The notes: a model not told the origin generated them from the letters alone. 64,000 nt of DNA from Pseudomonas tremae (GCF_001401155.1 NZ_LJRO01000074.1:38848-102847); one strand, 5' to 3'. Shown: positions 41,404 through 50,783, numbered from the stretch's first letter. Program-made: numbers and translations.

Positions 41404-42891
41404 GTGGCTGCTTACGAAAACACAGATCATGAAGGGCGTTTAGTTCTCATCCCCCAAGTAATCGATGCTTTTGCTGATCTTTGCTTTGGCGATACACCTG
41501 AGGGTTCAATCCCTGTAACCATTTTTGGTGTTGGCAGGCAAATAAACGGCTTTCAGGTAAACGAGGCAATTGGCGATACTGCAGATAGAGCCATCTTCAA
41601 CATGCCTTTTTTATTTCATCGCAATGGAGAACCTTGGAAAGAAGCAAATTCTTTTCTTCTCAGTCTTGTAAAAAACAAACATGTAAGCAGTCGTCCAGCA
41701 GACGAAGCAAGACGAAAGGCTAGTCGGTTACTCGACTATTTAATATTTACTGAGAATAATAATATCCATTGGATGGACTTCTCCGGGCGACGAATAGTTC
41801 ATAGACCGACGTATAAGTATCATCTGTATTTATTCCAGCTCCTAGAGCGTGGGCCTGCTGTGGCCAATCAGTATACTAGTGTTGTTTATCAGTTTTATAA
41901 ATTTGTTTCAATGCATTGGCACCCTATTGATATTGCCAGGGTTGATTCGGTTCGCGAGATAAAGGTAGCTATAGAAAATAAATATGGGTTCACCCGGCAA
42001 ATCACCGTAGAGAAAAGAAGTCAAACGCAGAAGACTAACAAAGGTAAGGTGGTGCCGATTGGGTTGGTGGACGACGAAGGTGAATGCCTAAGGCCATTGA
42101 CGAATCCGGAACTTTCAGATTTGCTATCCCTTTTCGATTCGGGGGGGTGGGATGCGCAAGAGCGTCTCATTATCCTGTTGCCCTTGCTGACCGGGTCACG
42201 AAAACAAACTGTTCTAACGCTTCGAGTAAAACACGTTGAGGCGTTGATGCAGGGCTTGCGTACCCCTAAGGGTACGTACCTGTTGAAGGCTGGGCCTAGG
42301 ACAGGGATTGATACTAAAGGCAACAAGCCTCAGACCCTACATGTCCCGGAGCAACTAGCCGAAGACTTGCTAACATATGTTAGAAGCGCCTATGCAAAAA
42401 ACCGCAGGAAACGCTTTCAGTTGAACTATGCAACAGATTATCCTCATCTTAAAAGTATTCCAGACGAAGACATGTACGTGTTTTTGTCGGAGCAGGCTAA
42501 CTGTTATTATATGGCTTCAAATGACCCGCGTTTTCCATTCATTAAGACTAGGCCGCTAGGTGCCGTAGCCGATACTCTTAAGAAGAAAATAAAACGCTCT
42601 GTGTCGTCCAGTTTTCCCCGAGGTTTTACTTACCACTGGCTTCGCGCAACGTTTGCTTATCAACTTTATCAGCACTTGATTCCTCTCTTGAAGGATGGGC
42701 ATCTGCTGTCTGGAGAGGATATCTCCATCATTCAGTCACGCATGCATCATGAGCGCCGCGAGACCACTGAAAACTACTTAAAGCTCTTCAAAATGACGCC
42801 TGATAAGATTCGCGCCCAGGAAGATTATGAGGGTGTACTATTCAAAATGTCGTCCTATAGCGATTTGATTTTGGTTGATGATAATGCTTGA
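41404..42891 (+). CDS. Tyrosine recombinase 1 of a three-recombinase set
   Basis: 495 residues from GTG 41404. The catalytic residues can be placed: Arg in LLTGSRKQTVLTLR, Lys in GIDTKGNKPQTLHVP, His-Arg in YHWLRATFAYQLY, and His plus nucleophile Tyr in SRMHHERRETTENYLKLF. It is therefore likely active. The N-terminal ~200 residues form a SAM-like DNA-binding region. The stop overlaps the start of the second recombinase. Codon use is AT-rich, unlike flanking hrpB. The gene set resembles Tn554-like or recombinase-in-trio elements. Confidence 0.85.
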   Translation: MAAYENTDHEGRLVLIPQVIDAFADLCFGDTPEGSIPVTIFGVGRQINGFQVNEAIGDTADRAIFNMPFLFHRNGEPWKEANSFLLSLVKNKHVSSRPADEARRKASRLLDYLIFTENNNIHWMDFSGRRIVHRPTYKYHLYLFQLLERGPAVANQYTSVVYQFYKFVSMHWHPIDIARVDSVREIKVAIENKYGFTRQITVEKRSQTQKTNKGKVVPIGLVDDEGECLRPLTNPELSDLLSLFDSGGWDAQERLIILLPLLTGSRKQTVLTLRVKHVEALMQGLRTPKGTYLLKAGPRTGIDTKGNKPQTLHVPEQLAEDLLTYVRSAYAKNRRKRFQLNYATDYPHLKSIPDEDMYVFLSEQANCYYMASNDPRFPFIKTRPLGAVADTLKKKIKRSVSSSFPRGFTYHWLRATFAYQLYQHLIPLLKDGHLLSGEDISIIQSRMHHERRETTENYLKLFKMTPDKIRAQEDYEGVLFKMSSYSDLILVDDNA

Positions 42892-44779
42892 TGCTTCACA
42901 GGTACGTAAACTTCATGTTGTTCGACTTCCTGAAATTGCCGATCAACGAGAGATTCTTCACCCGGAACTGATGGCCCTCAATCTCGATCATAGAGTAAGT
43001 CCGCTCGATGTTGGGATTTATGTGTATTCTGTCCGCGCAAAGACGGATAAGCCTAGAAAGTATTTGGTTGATGTGAAATCAGTGGTTCCGAGTCGACGTA
43101 AGATGCTTTTGGCTTTTTTGGAAAAACATTATGTTTCGAACTCATCCCACAAGTCGATTGAGACAGATTTCAAGTATCTTGATCGTGCTGTTAACTGGTG
43201 TGATGAAAATGGCCATTCTGCGGTGTTCTGTAATCCTGCTGCCGCTCGAGCAGCTTACGTAGAATATTCGAATTTCCTGTTTCAGGAAATTCTTAAACCC
43301 AACGGTATGGCGCCACTTACGGCACAGCTTCGCCAAGGAATTTTAAGGCGTATCCTCCAACTTCAGTTTCCAGAAGCCAGTAAAAATATTATTTCTAGTG
43401 TTCCTCCTATTAAGACGAGGCGCGATGGGCTGACGCCGCCTGAAGATGGGGATGTAAAAAAGTACATAGATATCACCTTGAATATTGCCTTTCAGTTCTC
43501 AAGGTTTTTGGTTGACGGAGCCCCCTTCCCATTTAAATTTCAAACTAATGAATATCATGCTCATCTTTTTCCTGGCAATGGAAAGCCTATTACACCTCAC
43601 ACTAAGGGAAAGCATGAGTATCAGGCGTATAACTACGAAGATGGGCGTATTTTTTCCACTGAAGAATTGAAGAGTACGTTTCCTAATCTTTCCTTGGGTG
43701 AACTTAAAAAGGCTGTGGAACGTGCTCAAAACCTGATGGTCGAGGTTAATGCTGATTTATATCATCCCTTCCGGTTGCGAATCGCAACCATGGCCATGAA
43801 AGCCTACGCCTGTTTGCTGAACTGCGTGGTTGGTGCTAACTCAAGTGAGTTTATTCAGTTTCTGCATGATGATGCAGTCGAGCTTGTGAAGTCTCCGTTG
43901 AAAAACGAACTGTCGGCAGTGAAGCTAAGAGCGAAAGGCTTGAATGTCACCTATACGGTCGGGCGTGGGCCTGGTATTCAAATCTTGCGCGAGTATCTCA
44001 GGTTTCGGGAGTGGTTTTTAAACGGTCGTAAGAGTGAGTTACTTTTTTTTCAGTTGCTCGGATGGCAGTATATTCCAAAAGAACCTAGGCCGTTAGAGGA
44101 AAACTTTTCGTCCACGTTTTTTAAGCGTATTGAAGGGGTGTTCGTGCCGGAAGGCACAAAAAATATCCCGCCGGTGTTGGTTCGTAAGTTTAAAAGTCTT
44201 ACGCTTCATCAGTTGAAGCATTCGCCGCTTTTGGTGGGTGCGGTTATGAATCATAGTTCGCGAACTAATGTTCAGTCTTATGCGGGAACTACGAGCGCTA
44301 ATTCAAGGGCGGAGTTCGGCAAATACTGGGCCGCCATTAAGAAGGCCGCTGCGCGGATTAAAGATTCAGAGCACGCTCCAGGTGTTTCTATTGCGGTAGG
44401 ACACTGTGATTCAATTGATAGTCCCGAGAAAGATGTTTCGGTAGTTGCGATTGAACCAGATTGCAAAACCCAATATGGTTGTTTATTTTGTGTTCACTAT
44501 GTTGTTCATTCCGATGAGTTGGATATTCATAAGCTTCTGAGCTTTCAGTACGTAATTGAGGGCGTGAGGGCCAATGCTCCCGACTTTGAGTTTTCTGAAG
44601 AGTTCTTCAAGGATGTAGTTATTCGCATTGATTTTATTTTAGAAGCTGTTTGCAAACGCTCTCCTGAAATAGCAAGTCTAGTTGGTACTATGCGGAAAAA
44701 AGTTTTCAGGTTGGGAATCCTCACGCCTTTTTGGGAAAGGCGGCTGCAGCGTTATGAAAAGATGGGGATTTATATCTGA
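42884..44779 (+). CDS. Tyrosine-recombinase-like protein 2, catalytic arginines missing
   Basis: About 631 residues from ATG 42884, overlapping the previous stop by 8 bp; ATG 42878 is possible. The C-terminal His and Tyr are recognisable (LHQLKHSPLLVGAVMNHSSRTNVQSYAG), but box I reads VVGANSSEF, with no Arg, and box II has HxxK instead of HxxR. It should be a poor or inactive catalyst and may act as a structural partner. A Cys pair with neighbouring His (YGCLFCVHY) near residue 535 suggests a metal-binding C-terminal domain. Translationally coupled to the next gene. Confidence 0.75.
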   Translation: MLDASQVRKLHVVRLPEIADQREILHPELMALNLDHRVSPLDVGIYVYSVRAKTDKPRKYLVDVKSVVPSRRKMLLAFLEKHYVSNSSHKSIETDFKYLDRAVNWCDENGHSAVFCNPAAARAAYVEYSNFLFQEILKPNGMAPLTAQLRQGILRRILQLQFPEASKNIISSVPPIKTRRDGLTPPEDGDVKKYIDITLNIAFQFSRFLVDGAPFPFKFQTNEYHAHLFPGNGKPITPHTKGKHEYQAYNYEDGRIFSTEELKSTFPNLSLGELKKAVERAQNLMVEVNADLYHPFRLRIATMAMKAYACLLNCVVGANSSEFIQFLHDDAVELVKSPLKNELSAVKLRAKGLNVTYTVGRGPGIQILREYLRFREWFLNGRKSELLFFQLLGWQYIPKEPRPLEENFSSTFFKRIEGVFVPEGTKNIPPVLVRKFKSLTLHQLKHSPLLVGAVMNHSSRTNVQSYAGTTSANSRAEFGKYWAAIKKAAARIKDSEHAPGVSIAVGHCDSIDSPEKDVSVVAIEPDCKTQYGCLFCVHYVVHSDELDIHKLLSFQYVIEGVRANAPDFEFSEEFFKDVVIRIDFILEAVCKRSPEIASLVGTMRKKVFRLGILTPFWERRLQRYEKMGIYI

Positions 44780-46827
44780 TGGTTGACTTCTATGAAGGTG
44801 TCGTTAATGAAACTCAGCCATTCGACGCAGCGGGTTCAATTCCTGTTGATCCAACTTGGAGGCCTTCGGCTGATTTCGTCATTTGTCGCAATGTCGATGG
44901 TGAAGTTACAGCATGTTACGGCGGAGCGAAGTGGGATCTTAATCCCATAAGGCTCAAGGCAAATCGCATCGCCATGATCGGGTTTAATAGCATTTTCAAA
45001 AAGTATGACTCTGGCCAGAGTTGTCTTGTAAAGGAAGTGAGGTATCTCTTGTTTTGCTTGTTTTTCTATGTTCAGACCGGACATCTAGGAAGGATGAGCG
45101 CGGGGATGCTAGGCCAATATTTTTTGACTTTACGAACAGCTGCGCGCTATTGCTGGGATCAAGAAGCCAATCCGCTGGTAGGTGTCATAAGTCTCCAGCA
45201 GTTATTTTCTAATCCGGCCTATCTTAATGCCTATAGTAAATGGATGGCTAGGGAGAATATAGGGAGTACTCAGCGAAGGCTCACTAAGTCCCTTATTTCG
45301 CATATGGTCGCCATTGGCGAAGAGCGTCTAGGCTATAAGCTGCATGGCGTCTTTAATATTGACTTTTGCGCTGTCGCAGAAGTTCAGCATCAGCATCCAG
45401 TAATTCCGACAAAGATATATCTCGGGGTAATTAATTCTGTTGGCGATTGGATGGATTTCATTTATCCAAAGAGGAAAGCTATTGAGCATTTCCTAGATTG
45501 CTTCATAAGTCCATATTACGGATATACAGAAGCCCATCAGAAAACTATGTTCGGAGGGCCGGATGTAGTCGAGCCGGAATTTGATCAGGCTTTGCGACTA
45601 CATAAGCTTGATAAGATTTTCACCGGAGATTTGAATTGCGCTGGTCGAGGTGTATTGTCTTCGGCTATTCTAAAAGTGCAATGGATTCTTAAGACGGTCA
45701 TTCATATCTACACAGGTATGCGTGACCAGGAAGTAATGCTTCTGCCCTACAACTGTATCGACGTCGAGGAGGTTGTTGCTGCGACTCTTGATGAGGATGG
45801 AGTGAGTCGAGATAAACCGAAAATCGTGAAGGTGCTTTCGAGTACGACTAAATTCACTGGATATCGTAAGTCCTCGTCTTGGTTGGCTACGGATGAGGTT
45901 GTACGTGCAGTTGAAATTGCTCGCTCCATTTGTCGAGCGATCTCCAATTTATTCGGAGTTCGCCCAGAGGATATGCCTCTTTTCCTCAATCCAGCGATTA
46001 TTAATAGGCGTGAAACGAAAGTAGGCGTGCCGACATGGAACGACGTGTCGAAGCCGAAGTTTCTTTTGAATCAGCTAGTAATCACAGAGTCTGACTTTCA
46101 GGAGTTGCAGGCTACCGACCCTCTCCGAGATTTCTTAAGCGCGGCAGGTTTCAGTATTGGTTCGCCATGGTCATTTACAAGTCATCAGTTTCGCCGGTCG
46201 CTGGCTTTTTATGGAAGTAATAGTGGATTTATCTCTCTCCCCACTCTTCGAAAGCAGTTCAAGCATCTTTCTGTTCAAATGACGCGCTATTATGCGAATA
46301 ACTTCTCAAGGCTCAAAACTATTTTTGGGTACTACGATGAGGAGGTAGGTGACTTTGTACTGCCTAAGCATCATGTGCTTTTCGAATATCAAATTGGCAT
46401 GCCTTTAAATATCGCATATGATCTTCTTTCTCACGCGTTTGGAGACGGTGCGCAACTTTTTGGGGGAACTGGAAGCTACATTTCCACTCAGCGCAAAAAG
46501 ATGCATGAGAGTGGTATTCATATTGCTACTCTGAGGAAGAAGACGGAAAACCAAGCATTAGATGGCAGGATCTCTTTTAAAGTTACCTTGCTGGGTGCCT
46601 GTACATACCCTGGAAAGTGCGACTCCTATCTTTTGGGGGATATTACATCATGCTTGTCTTGTGCAGATGGCATCATTGAACGAGATAAGCTGGAAGAGGC
46701 CATCGGTGACAGCGAGGCGGATCTGTTGCTATATGAGCCTGGTTCAGGCGAGTACCAGGTTGTTGAGGCCGAGTTGACAAGCTTAAAAAAATTCCACCAG
46801 AAATTCATTGCGGTTGTTGAGGTATAG
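44779..46827 (+). CDS. Tyrosine recombinase 3
   Basis: 682 residues; its ATG shares one base with the previous TGA. Complete catalytic set: Arg in HIYTGMRDQEVMLLP, Lys in the following beta region (STTKFTGYRKS), His-Arg in SHQFRRSLAFYG, His and Tyr in KQFKHLSVQMTRYYAN. A C-terminal Cys cluster (GACTYPGKCDS...TSCLSCADG) probably binds zinc. Likely the second active subunit. The four genes 41404-47253 are packed as one transcript. Confidence 0.82.
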   Translation: MVDFYEGVVNETQPFDAAGSIPVDPTWRPSADFVICRNVDGEVTACYGGAKWDLNPIRLKANRIAMIGFNSIFKKYDSGQSCLVKEVRYLLFCLFFYVQTGHLGRMSAGMLGQYFLTLRTAARYCWDQEANPLVGVISLQQLFSNPAYLNAYSKWMARENIGSTQRRLTKSLISHMVAIGEERLGYKLHGVFNIDFCAVAEVQHQHPVIPTKIYLGVINSVGDWMDFIYPKRKAIEHFLDCFISPYYGYTEAHQKTMFGGPDVVEPEFDQALRLHKLDKIFTGDLNCAGRGVLSSAILKVQWILKTVIHIYTGMRDQEVMLLPYNCIDVEEVVAATLDEDGVSRDKPKIVKVLSSTTKFTGYRKSSSWLATDEVVRAVEIARSICRAISNLFGVRPEDMPLFLNPAIINRRETKVGVPTWNDVSKPKFLLNQLVITESDFQELQATDPLRDFLSAAGFSIGSPWSFTSHQFRRSLAFYGSNSGFISLPTLRKQFKHLSVQMTRYYANNFSRLKTIFGYYDEEVGDFVLPKHHVLFEYQIGMPLNIAYDLLSHAFGDGAQLFGGTGSYISTQRKKMHESGIHIATLRKKTENQALDGRISFKVTLLGACTYPGKCDSYLLGDITSCLSCADGIIERDKLEEAIGDSEADLLLYEPGSGEYQVVEAELTSLKKFHQKFIAVVEV

Positions 46828-46830
46828 CGT

Positions 46831-47253
46831 ATGGCCGGTACTGGATTAAATGCTTGCAGGGAGGCTTTCGAGAGACTAAAGCTCGGTCAACCTCGAGTTG
46901 CAGCCCATATGGGATTGGATCCTACAAGAATTACTGCAGGTATTGTGAGTTTCGAGGCGGGCTTTGATCGTGGCTATCTGAAAAAAGACCGCAATAATCA
47001 TAAGCAGTTAATTGCAGAGGTTGAAGCGTATCGCAACAGTTTCGGTACAGTCAGCTCTTCTAAAGCGTTACAAATAAAACGAGCTAATGATAAGGCAACG
47101 AAGGCTCATGCCGAGCTCGAAGTTGTGAAAGGCCAGCTTTATCAAGTCATGACGCAGAACATTCAGCTAGTGGAACGCGTGCGTTACCTCGAAGAACAAC
47201 TGAAGAGCCTTAATAATATTGCTAAGCTGAATGTCACTCAAATACGAAAGTAG
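46831..47253 (+). CDS. Small coiled-coil DNA-binding-like accessory protein
   Basis: 140 residues, 3 bp after the third recombinase. The N-terminal ~40 residues look like a helix-turn-helix (ERLKLGQPRVAAHMGLDPTRITAGIVSFEAGFDRGYLKKDR); residues ~60-130 form a coiled coil (ANDKATKAHAELEVVKGQLYQVMTQNIQLVERVRYLEEQLKSL). In size and order it corresponds to TnpC of Tn554-type elements, which orients the transposition reaction. Sequence similarity to TnpC was not checked. Confidence 0.7.
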   Translation: MAGTGLNACREAFERLKLGQPRVAAHMGLDPTRITAGIVSFEAGFDRGYLKKDRNNHKQLIAEVEAYRNSFGTVSSSKALQIKRANDKATKAHAELEVVKGQLYQVMTQNIQLVERVRYLEEQLKSLNNIAKLNVTQIRK

Positions 47254-47332
47254 CCTCATTGATGAAGTGGTGTGCGCCTCTTCTTTGCAGAGGCAAGGAT
47301 GTGCCAATAGCCCCATGTTCCGCTTTCTCGTG

Positions 47333-47360
47333 CCGAAGCTATATGTCAGGCGTCGCCTGA
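47333..47360. other. Candidate right attachment site: short direct repeat plus palindrome
   Basis: CCGAAGCTAT at 47333-47342 repeats the sequence at the left hrpB junction (41283-41292). It is followed by a perfect 7-bp-armed palindrome with a 1-nt centre (47346-47360). The pair brackets exactly the recombinase genes. A 10-bp match could be chance; the location makes it worth noting. Confidence 0.4.
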
Positions 47361-47425
47361 TATTGGTTCATGATTTTCCCGTTTTATTTACCTCAAGACC
47401 GAACTGCTAATTCAGATCCACCGGG

Positions 47426-47431
47426 TATACT
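47426..47431 (+). promoter_or_regulatory. Putative -10 element of second hrpB
   Basis: TATACT 24 bp before the hrpB start. The same GGTATACT followed by GGGAGCTCC is present before the first hrpB copy, so promoter and RBS were duplicated with the gene. Confidence 0.5.
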
Positions 47432-47454
47432 ACTCTCTTGATTTGGGAGCTCCG

Positions 47455-49977
47455 ATGATTTCTCTGCCTATCGACCTCGTTTTGCCAGACCTGCGAGAGG
47501 CGCTGGTCAACCGCAATGAAGTGATCCTTGAAGCGCCTCCAGGTGCGGGCAAGACCACTCGAGTACCTCTGGCGCTGCTGAACGAATCTTGGCTTGGCGA
47601 CCAGAAGATCTTGATGCTCGAACCTCGGCGACTGGCCGCTCGGGCCGCTGCTGAACGCTTGGCGAGTGAATTGGGAGAGAAGGTTGGGGAAATTGTCGGC
47701 TACCGCATTCGCCTTGAAAGCAAGGTAGGGCCGCGCACTAAGATTGAAGTGGTCACGGAAGGTATCCTGGCTCGCCGGCTCCAAGATGATCCTGCGCTGG
47801 ATGGTGTTGGCGTGGTCATCTTCGACGAGTATCACCTGCGCAACCTGCACTCTGACCTTGCACTGGCTCTTTGCCTGAGTGGCCGTGACCTGCTACGTGA
47901 TGACCCACCACTGAAACTGCTCCTGATGTCCGCAACGCTGGAGGGAGCTCGTCTTTCTAAGGTTTTGAACAATGCTCCTGTGATCACCAGTGAAGGCCGG
48001 ATGTATCCGGTCTCCACGATCTGGGGCAGCCCGTATCAACCGGGTGAGCGTATCGATGCGCGAGTTACGGACACCTGCTTAGCCGCCATCAATGAGCAGC
48101 AGGGAAGCATCCTGGTTTTCCTTCCTGGGCAGGCAGAGATTCGTCGAGTAGCCGATTTTCTCGAAGAGCAACTCAGCAACCGTTCAGACGTGACCGTATG
48201 CCCGCTGTATGGAGACCTTGATCTCAATGCCCAGCGCGCCGCGATAAATCCGGCACCAACTGGCTCGCGGAAGATCGTTCTGGCCACAAACATTGCTGAG
48301 ACCAGTTTGACCATCGAAGGCGTAAGAGTGGTCGTGGACAGCGGCCTTGAGCGAGTACCAAAATTCGATCCTCGCAGTGGTATGACTCGCCTCGACACTC
48401 AGCGCATCTCGAAGGCCAGCGCTACTCAGCGTATGGGGCGAGCAGGGCGCTTGGAGCCAGGTGTGTGCTATCGCCTATGGTCGGAAACGCAACACGAGCA
48501 AATAGCCGGCTACAGCACCCCTGAAATCCTGCAGGCGGATCTCTCAGCCTTGGCACTTCAGTTGGCCCGATGGGGAATGAAGCCAGAGGAAATGACTTGG
48601 CTCGACCAACCTCCGTCAGCTCCCTTCGCCCAGGCCAGAGACCTGCTGAAGCGCCTAGGCGCACTCGATGCTGCTGGCCAGCTCACATCGCACGGATCCG
48701 CCATGAGCGAGCTTCCAGCGCATCCACGGATCGCTCACCTTCTCATCAAAGGCAATGCGATGGGGCTGGATGACCTTGCGTGCAACATTGCCGCGTTGCT
48801 GGGTGAGAAAGATATCCTGCGCGGTGCAGGCGCCGATCTTCACACTAGGCTGAGTGCCTTGTCAGGCGAGCATTACTCACGTCGAGGTGGTGGTTCCTTC
48901 CAGCGGGTAAAACAGTCTGCTCGGCAGTATCGATCCCTGCTGCGTGGGAGGGCCGCCATCCCTGTTAGTGAGCCCGATCACCTAAGGTGGGTAGGGTGCC
49001 TACTGGCATTCGCTTACCCTGATCGAATCGGTCTCCAGAGGCGTGCGAATGCCTCTGACTACCGTCTCTCCAACGGGCGGGCTGCTGTGTTCTCAGAGCC
49101 TGATGCTCTCACTAAACATGAGTGGCTAGTAGTGGCCGATCTGGGTAGCCGGCAAGGGCAGCGCGAGGAGCGGGTCTACCTTGCGAGCGATCTCGATCCT
49201 GCTTTGTTCGATGGCGAGCTGGCTGACCTTGTAGGGTCAGTCGATGAGGTTGACTGGGACGAGAGGGAGGGGGTACTCAAGGCTGAGCGGCAGCTAAAGG
49301 TGGGGCAGTTGGTACTGTCCGCAACACCTTTGCCAAGCCTTGATGAGCAAGCTCGTTCGCTAGCCTTGGTCAATCTGGTGAGGCGCAAAGGCATCGAACT
49401 TCTGCCTTGGAACCCTGAGTTGCGCCAGTGGCAAGCGCGGGTTGATATGCTGCGTCAGCTGGATATCCAAAATGGCCAAGCAGAAAGCAAGTGGCCTGAT
49501 CTCAGCGATACCAGCCTTCTAGAAACGCTGGAAAAGTGGCTCGCACCGTACTTGGGCAAAGTCACGAGGCTCAGCCACTTCAGCCACCTGGATCTGTCAT
49601 CGATTGTCATAAATCTTCTGTCTTGGCCGCTTCCACAGGAGTTGGAGACTCAGGCACCTCTGACCATCCAGGTGCCGTCTGGGTCGAATATCCGAATCGA
49701 CTATTCGCAGCATCCTCCGATCTTGGCTGTGAGGCTGCAGGAGCTTTTTGGTCTGTCAGATACACCTCGGATTGCCCAAGGTAAACAGCTCCTGACGTTG
49801 CATCTTTTGTCGCCGGCGCGGAGGCCTGTACAGGTCACCCAAGATCTAGCCAATTTCTGGCGCAGCACCTACGTGGAAGTGAAGAAGGATCTTAAAGGCA
49901 GATACCCAAGACACTACTGGCCCGAAGATCCATTAGTGGCTGAGGCGACGGCCAACGCCAAGCCCCGAAAGTCCTGA
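47455..49977 (+). CDS. hrpB: HrpB ATP-dependent DExH-box helicase, intact second copy
   Basis: 840 residues from ATG 47455 behind GGGAG. Landmarks: PPGAGKTTRVPLAL (Walker A), DEYHLRN (in place of DEFHERS of copy 1), SATLEGARL, TNIAETSLTIEGVRVV and QRMGRAGR (motif VI), then the HrpB-specific C-terminal domain ending HYWPEDPLVAEATANAKPRKS. HrpB is a DEAH-family RNA helicase-like protein of unclear role. Codon use differs from the resident copy and differences are spread along the gene, so it is a diverged homologue from another strain or species, not a recent duplication. It probably supplies the function lost in copy 1. Confidence 0.92.
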   Translation: MISLPIDLVLPDLREALVNRNEVILEAPPGAGKTTRVPLALLNESWLGDQKILMLEPRRLAARAAAERLASELGEKVGEIVGYRIRLESKVGPRTKIEVVTEGILARRLQDDPALDGVGVVIFDEYHLRNLHSDLALALCLSGRDLLRDDPPLKLLLMSATLEGARLSKVLNNAPVITSEGRMYPVSTIWGSPYQPGERIDARVTDTCLAAINEQQGSILVFLPGQAEIRRVADFLEEQLSNRSDVTVCPLYGDLDLNAQRAAINPAPTGSRKIVLATNIAETSLTIEGVRVVVDSGLERVPKFDPRSGMTRLDTQRISKASATQRMGRAGRLEPGVCYRLWSETQHEQIAGYSTPEILQADLSALALQLARWGMKPEEMTWLDQPPSAPFAQARDLLKRLGALDAAGQLTSHGSAMSELPAHPRIAHLLIKGNAMGLDDLACNIAALLGEKDILRGAGADLHTRLSALSGEHYSRRGGGSFQRVKQSARQYRSLLRGRAAIPVSEPDHLRWVGCLLAFAYPDRIGLQRRANASDYRLSNGRAAVFSEPDALTKHEWLVVADLGSRQGQREERVYLASDLDPALFDGELADLVGSVDEVDWDEREGVLKAERQLKVGQLVLSATPLPSLDEQARSLALVNLVRRKGIELLPWNPELRQWQARVDMLRQLDIQNGQAESKWPDLSDTSLLETLEKWLAPYLGKVTRLSHFSHLDLSSIVINLLSWPLPQELETQAPLTIQVPSGSNIRIDYSQHPPILAVRLQELFGLSDTPRIAQGKQLLTLHLLSPARRPVQVTQDLANFWRSTYVEVKKDLKGRYPRHYWPEDPLVAEATANAKPRKS

Positions 49978-50273
49978 CCTTCGGGCCAAATCATCCTCAC
50001 GTCAGGCCCGCTTCTTCGCCTACCGTCGCAGGCAAAATAGCCTAAGGCCATTAGGCGTGGACGTCACATGTGTTTTTCCATGGCCTTGGGCATCAAAAGC
50101 GATGGAAGTAGGTGATGGACTCAAGCAATGCGGGGGGCGTACCTATGCCACGCACCTGCAGGCATTGTCTTACACGACTAAGCCGGACGCCACCGATGCG
50201 GGTAGCGTCGTAGGCATCACATCCGTCCAGAACCACAATTTCGATCCACCTGATCCTTCGCCGCTTTTTGTAC

Positions 50274-50303
50274 ACCCTCCGGTGGTAGCTACTACCGGAG
50301 GGT
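50274..50303. repeat. 10-bp inverted repeat
   Basis: Arms ACCCTCCGGT (50274-50283) and ACCGGAGGGT (50294-50303), 10-nt loop. It lies in the 378-bp interval after hrpB and 53 bp before a pair of small genes; either an operator or a terminator without T-tract. Confidence 0.45.
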
Positions 50304-50355
50304 AGCAATCTAGTAAAGTCTAGAGGATCTAATCTGTCTTTCCTTGAGATACTTT

Positions 50356-50487
50356 ATGAACGGTGAGTTAACTGAAGAAGAAATGCGGCGCGCGCTGTTC
50401 GGTGAAACTGCTTCCCCTATTCCGGACGTCGCCCCCACACAGGTAGAGGAGGCCGTACTTGACCGGCGACAAACCTGTCTCAGCTGA
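50356..50487 (+). CDS. Short ORF, unknown (43 residues)
   Basis: ATG 50356 opens MNGELTEEEMRRALFGE..., an acidic N-terminus of a kind I associate with small genes on Pseudomonas mobile DNA, but here the frame ends after 43 codons, overlapping the next gene by 29 bp. The RBS is weak. It may be a truncated gene or a coupling leader for the following ORF. Confidence 0.35.
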   Translation: MNGELTEEEMRRALFGETASPIPDVAPTQVEEAVLDRRQTCLS

Positions 50488-50686
50488 GTTTGTGGCGTCC
50501 GTGCTGTCCCGGCAACTGGATGATTTGGAGCCTACCCTGACACGCCATGGCTATCGCATCAAGGATCTGGTCGAGCAGTTCGACGCCAAGCCTACCGAGA
50601 TCAAGGCACTGTTTAGTAACGCACTCGATCCGGCTCGCACTACAGAACTGCGCGACTGGATGCTGGCGGCGGGGTTGCCGATCTGA
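50459..50686 (+). CDS. Small hypothetical protein (75 residues), TTG start
   Basis: TTG at 50459 is preceded by GAGGAGG (50446-50452) at ideal spacing, which strongly supports this unusual start. The product is helical and charged (SVLSRQLDDLEPTLTRHGYRIKDLVEQFDAKPTEIKALF) with the look of a small DNA-binding or regulatory accessory protein of mobile elements. No family recognised. Confidence 0.6.
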   Translation: MTGDKPVSAEFVASVLSRQLDDLEPTLTRHGYRIKDLVEQFDAKPTEIKALFSNALDPARTTELRDWMLAAGLPI

Positions 50687-50783
50687 GGCTCGGGCCAGTT
50701 GCAGTTGATCTGCCCGAAGCCACGCTTGTCGCAGGCCATTGCAGGTAGCATTGCAGGACAGCGCATTCAGCTAAAGAGCAGCC

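Noticed and set aside
50057..50305. 82-codon plus-strand ORF after hrpB
   Set aside because: Runs through an inverted repeat, lacks an SD and has non-protein composition.
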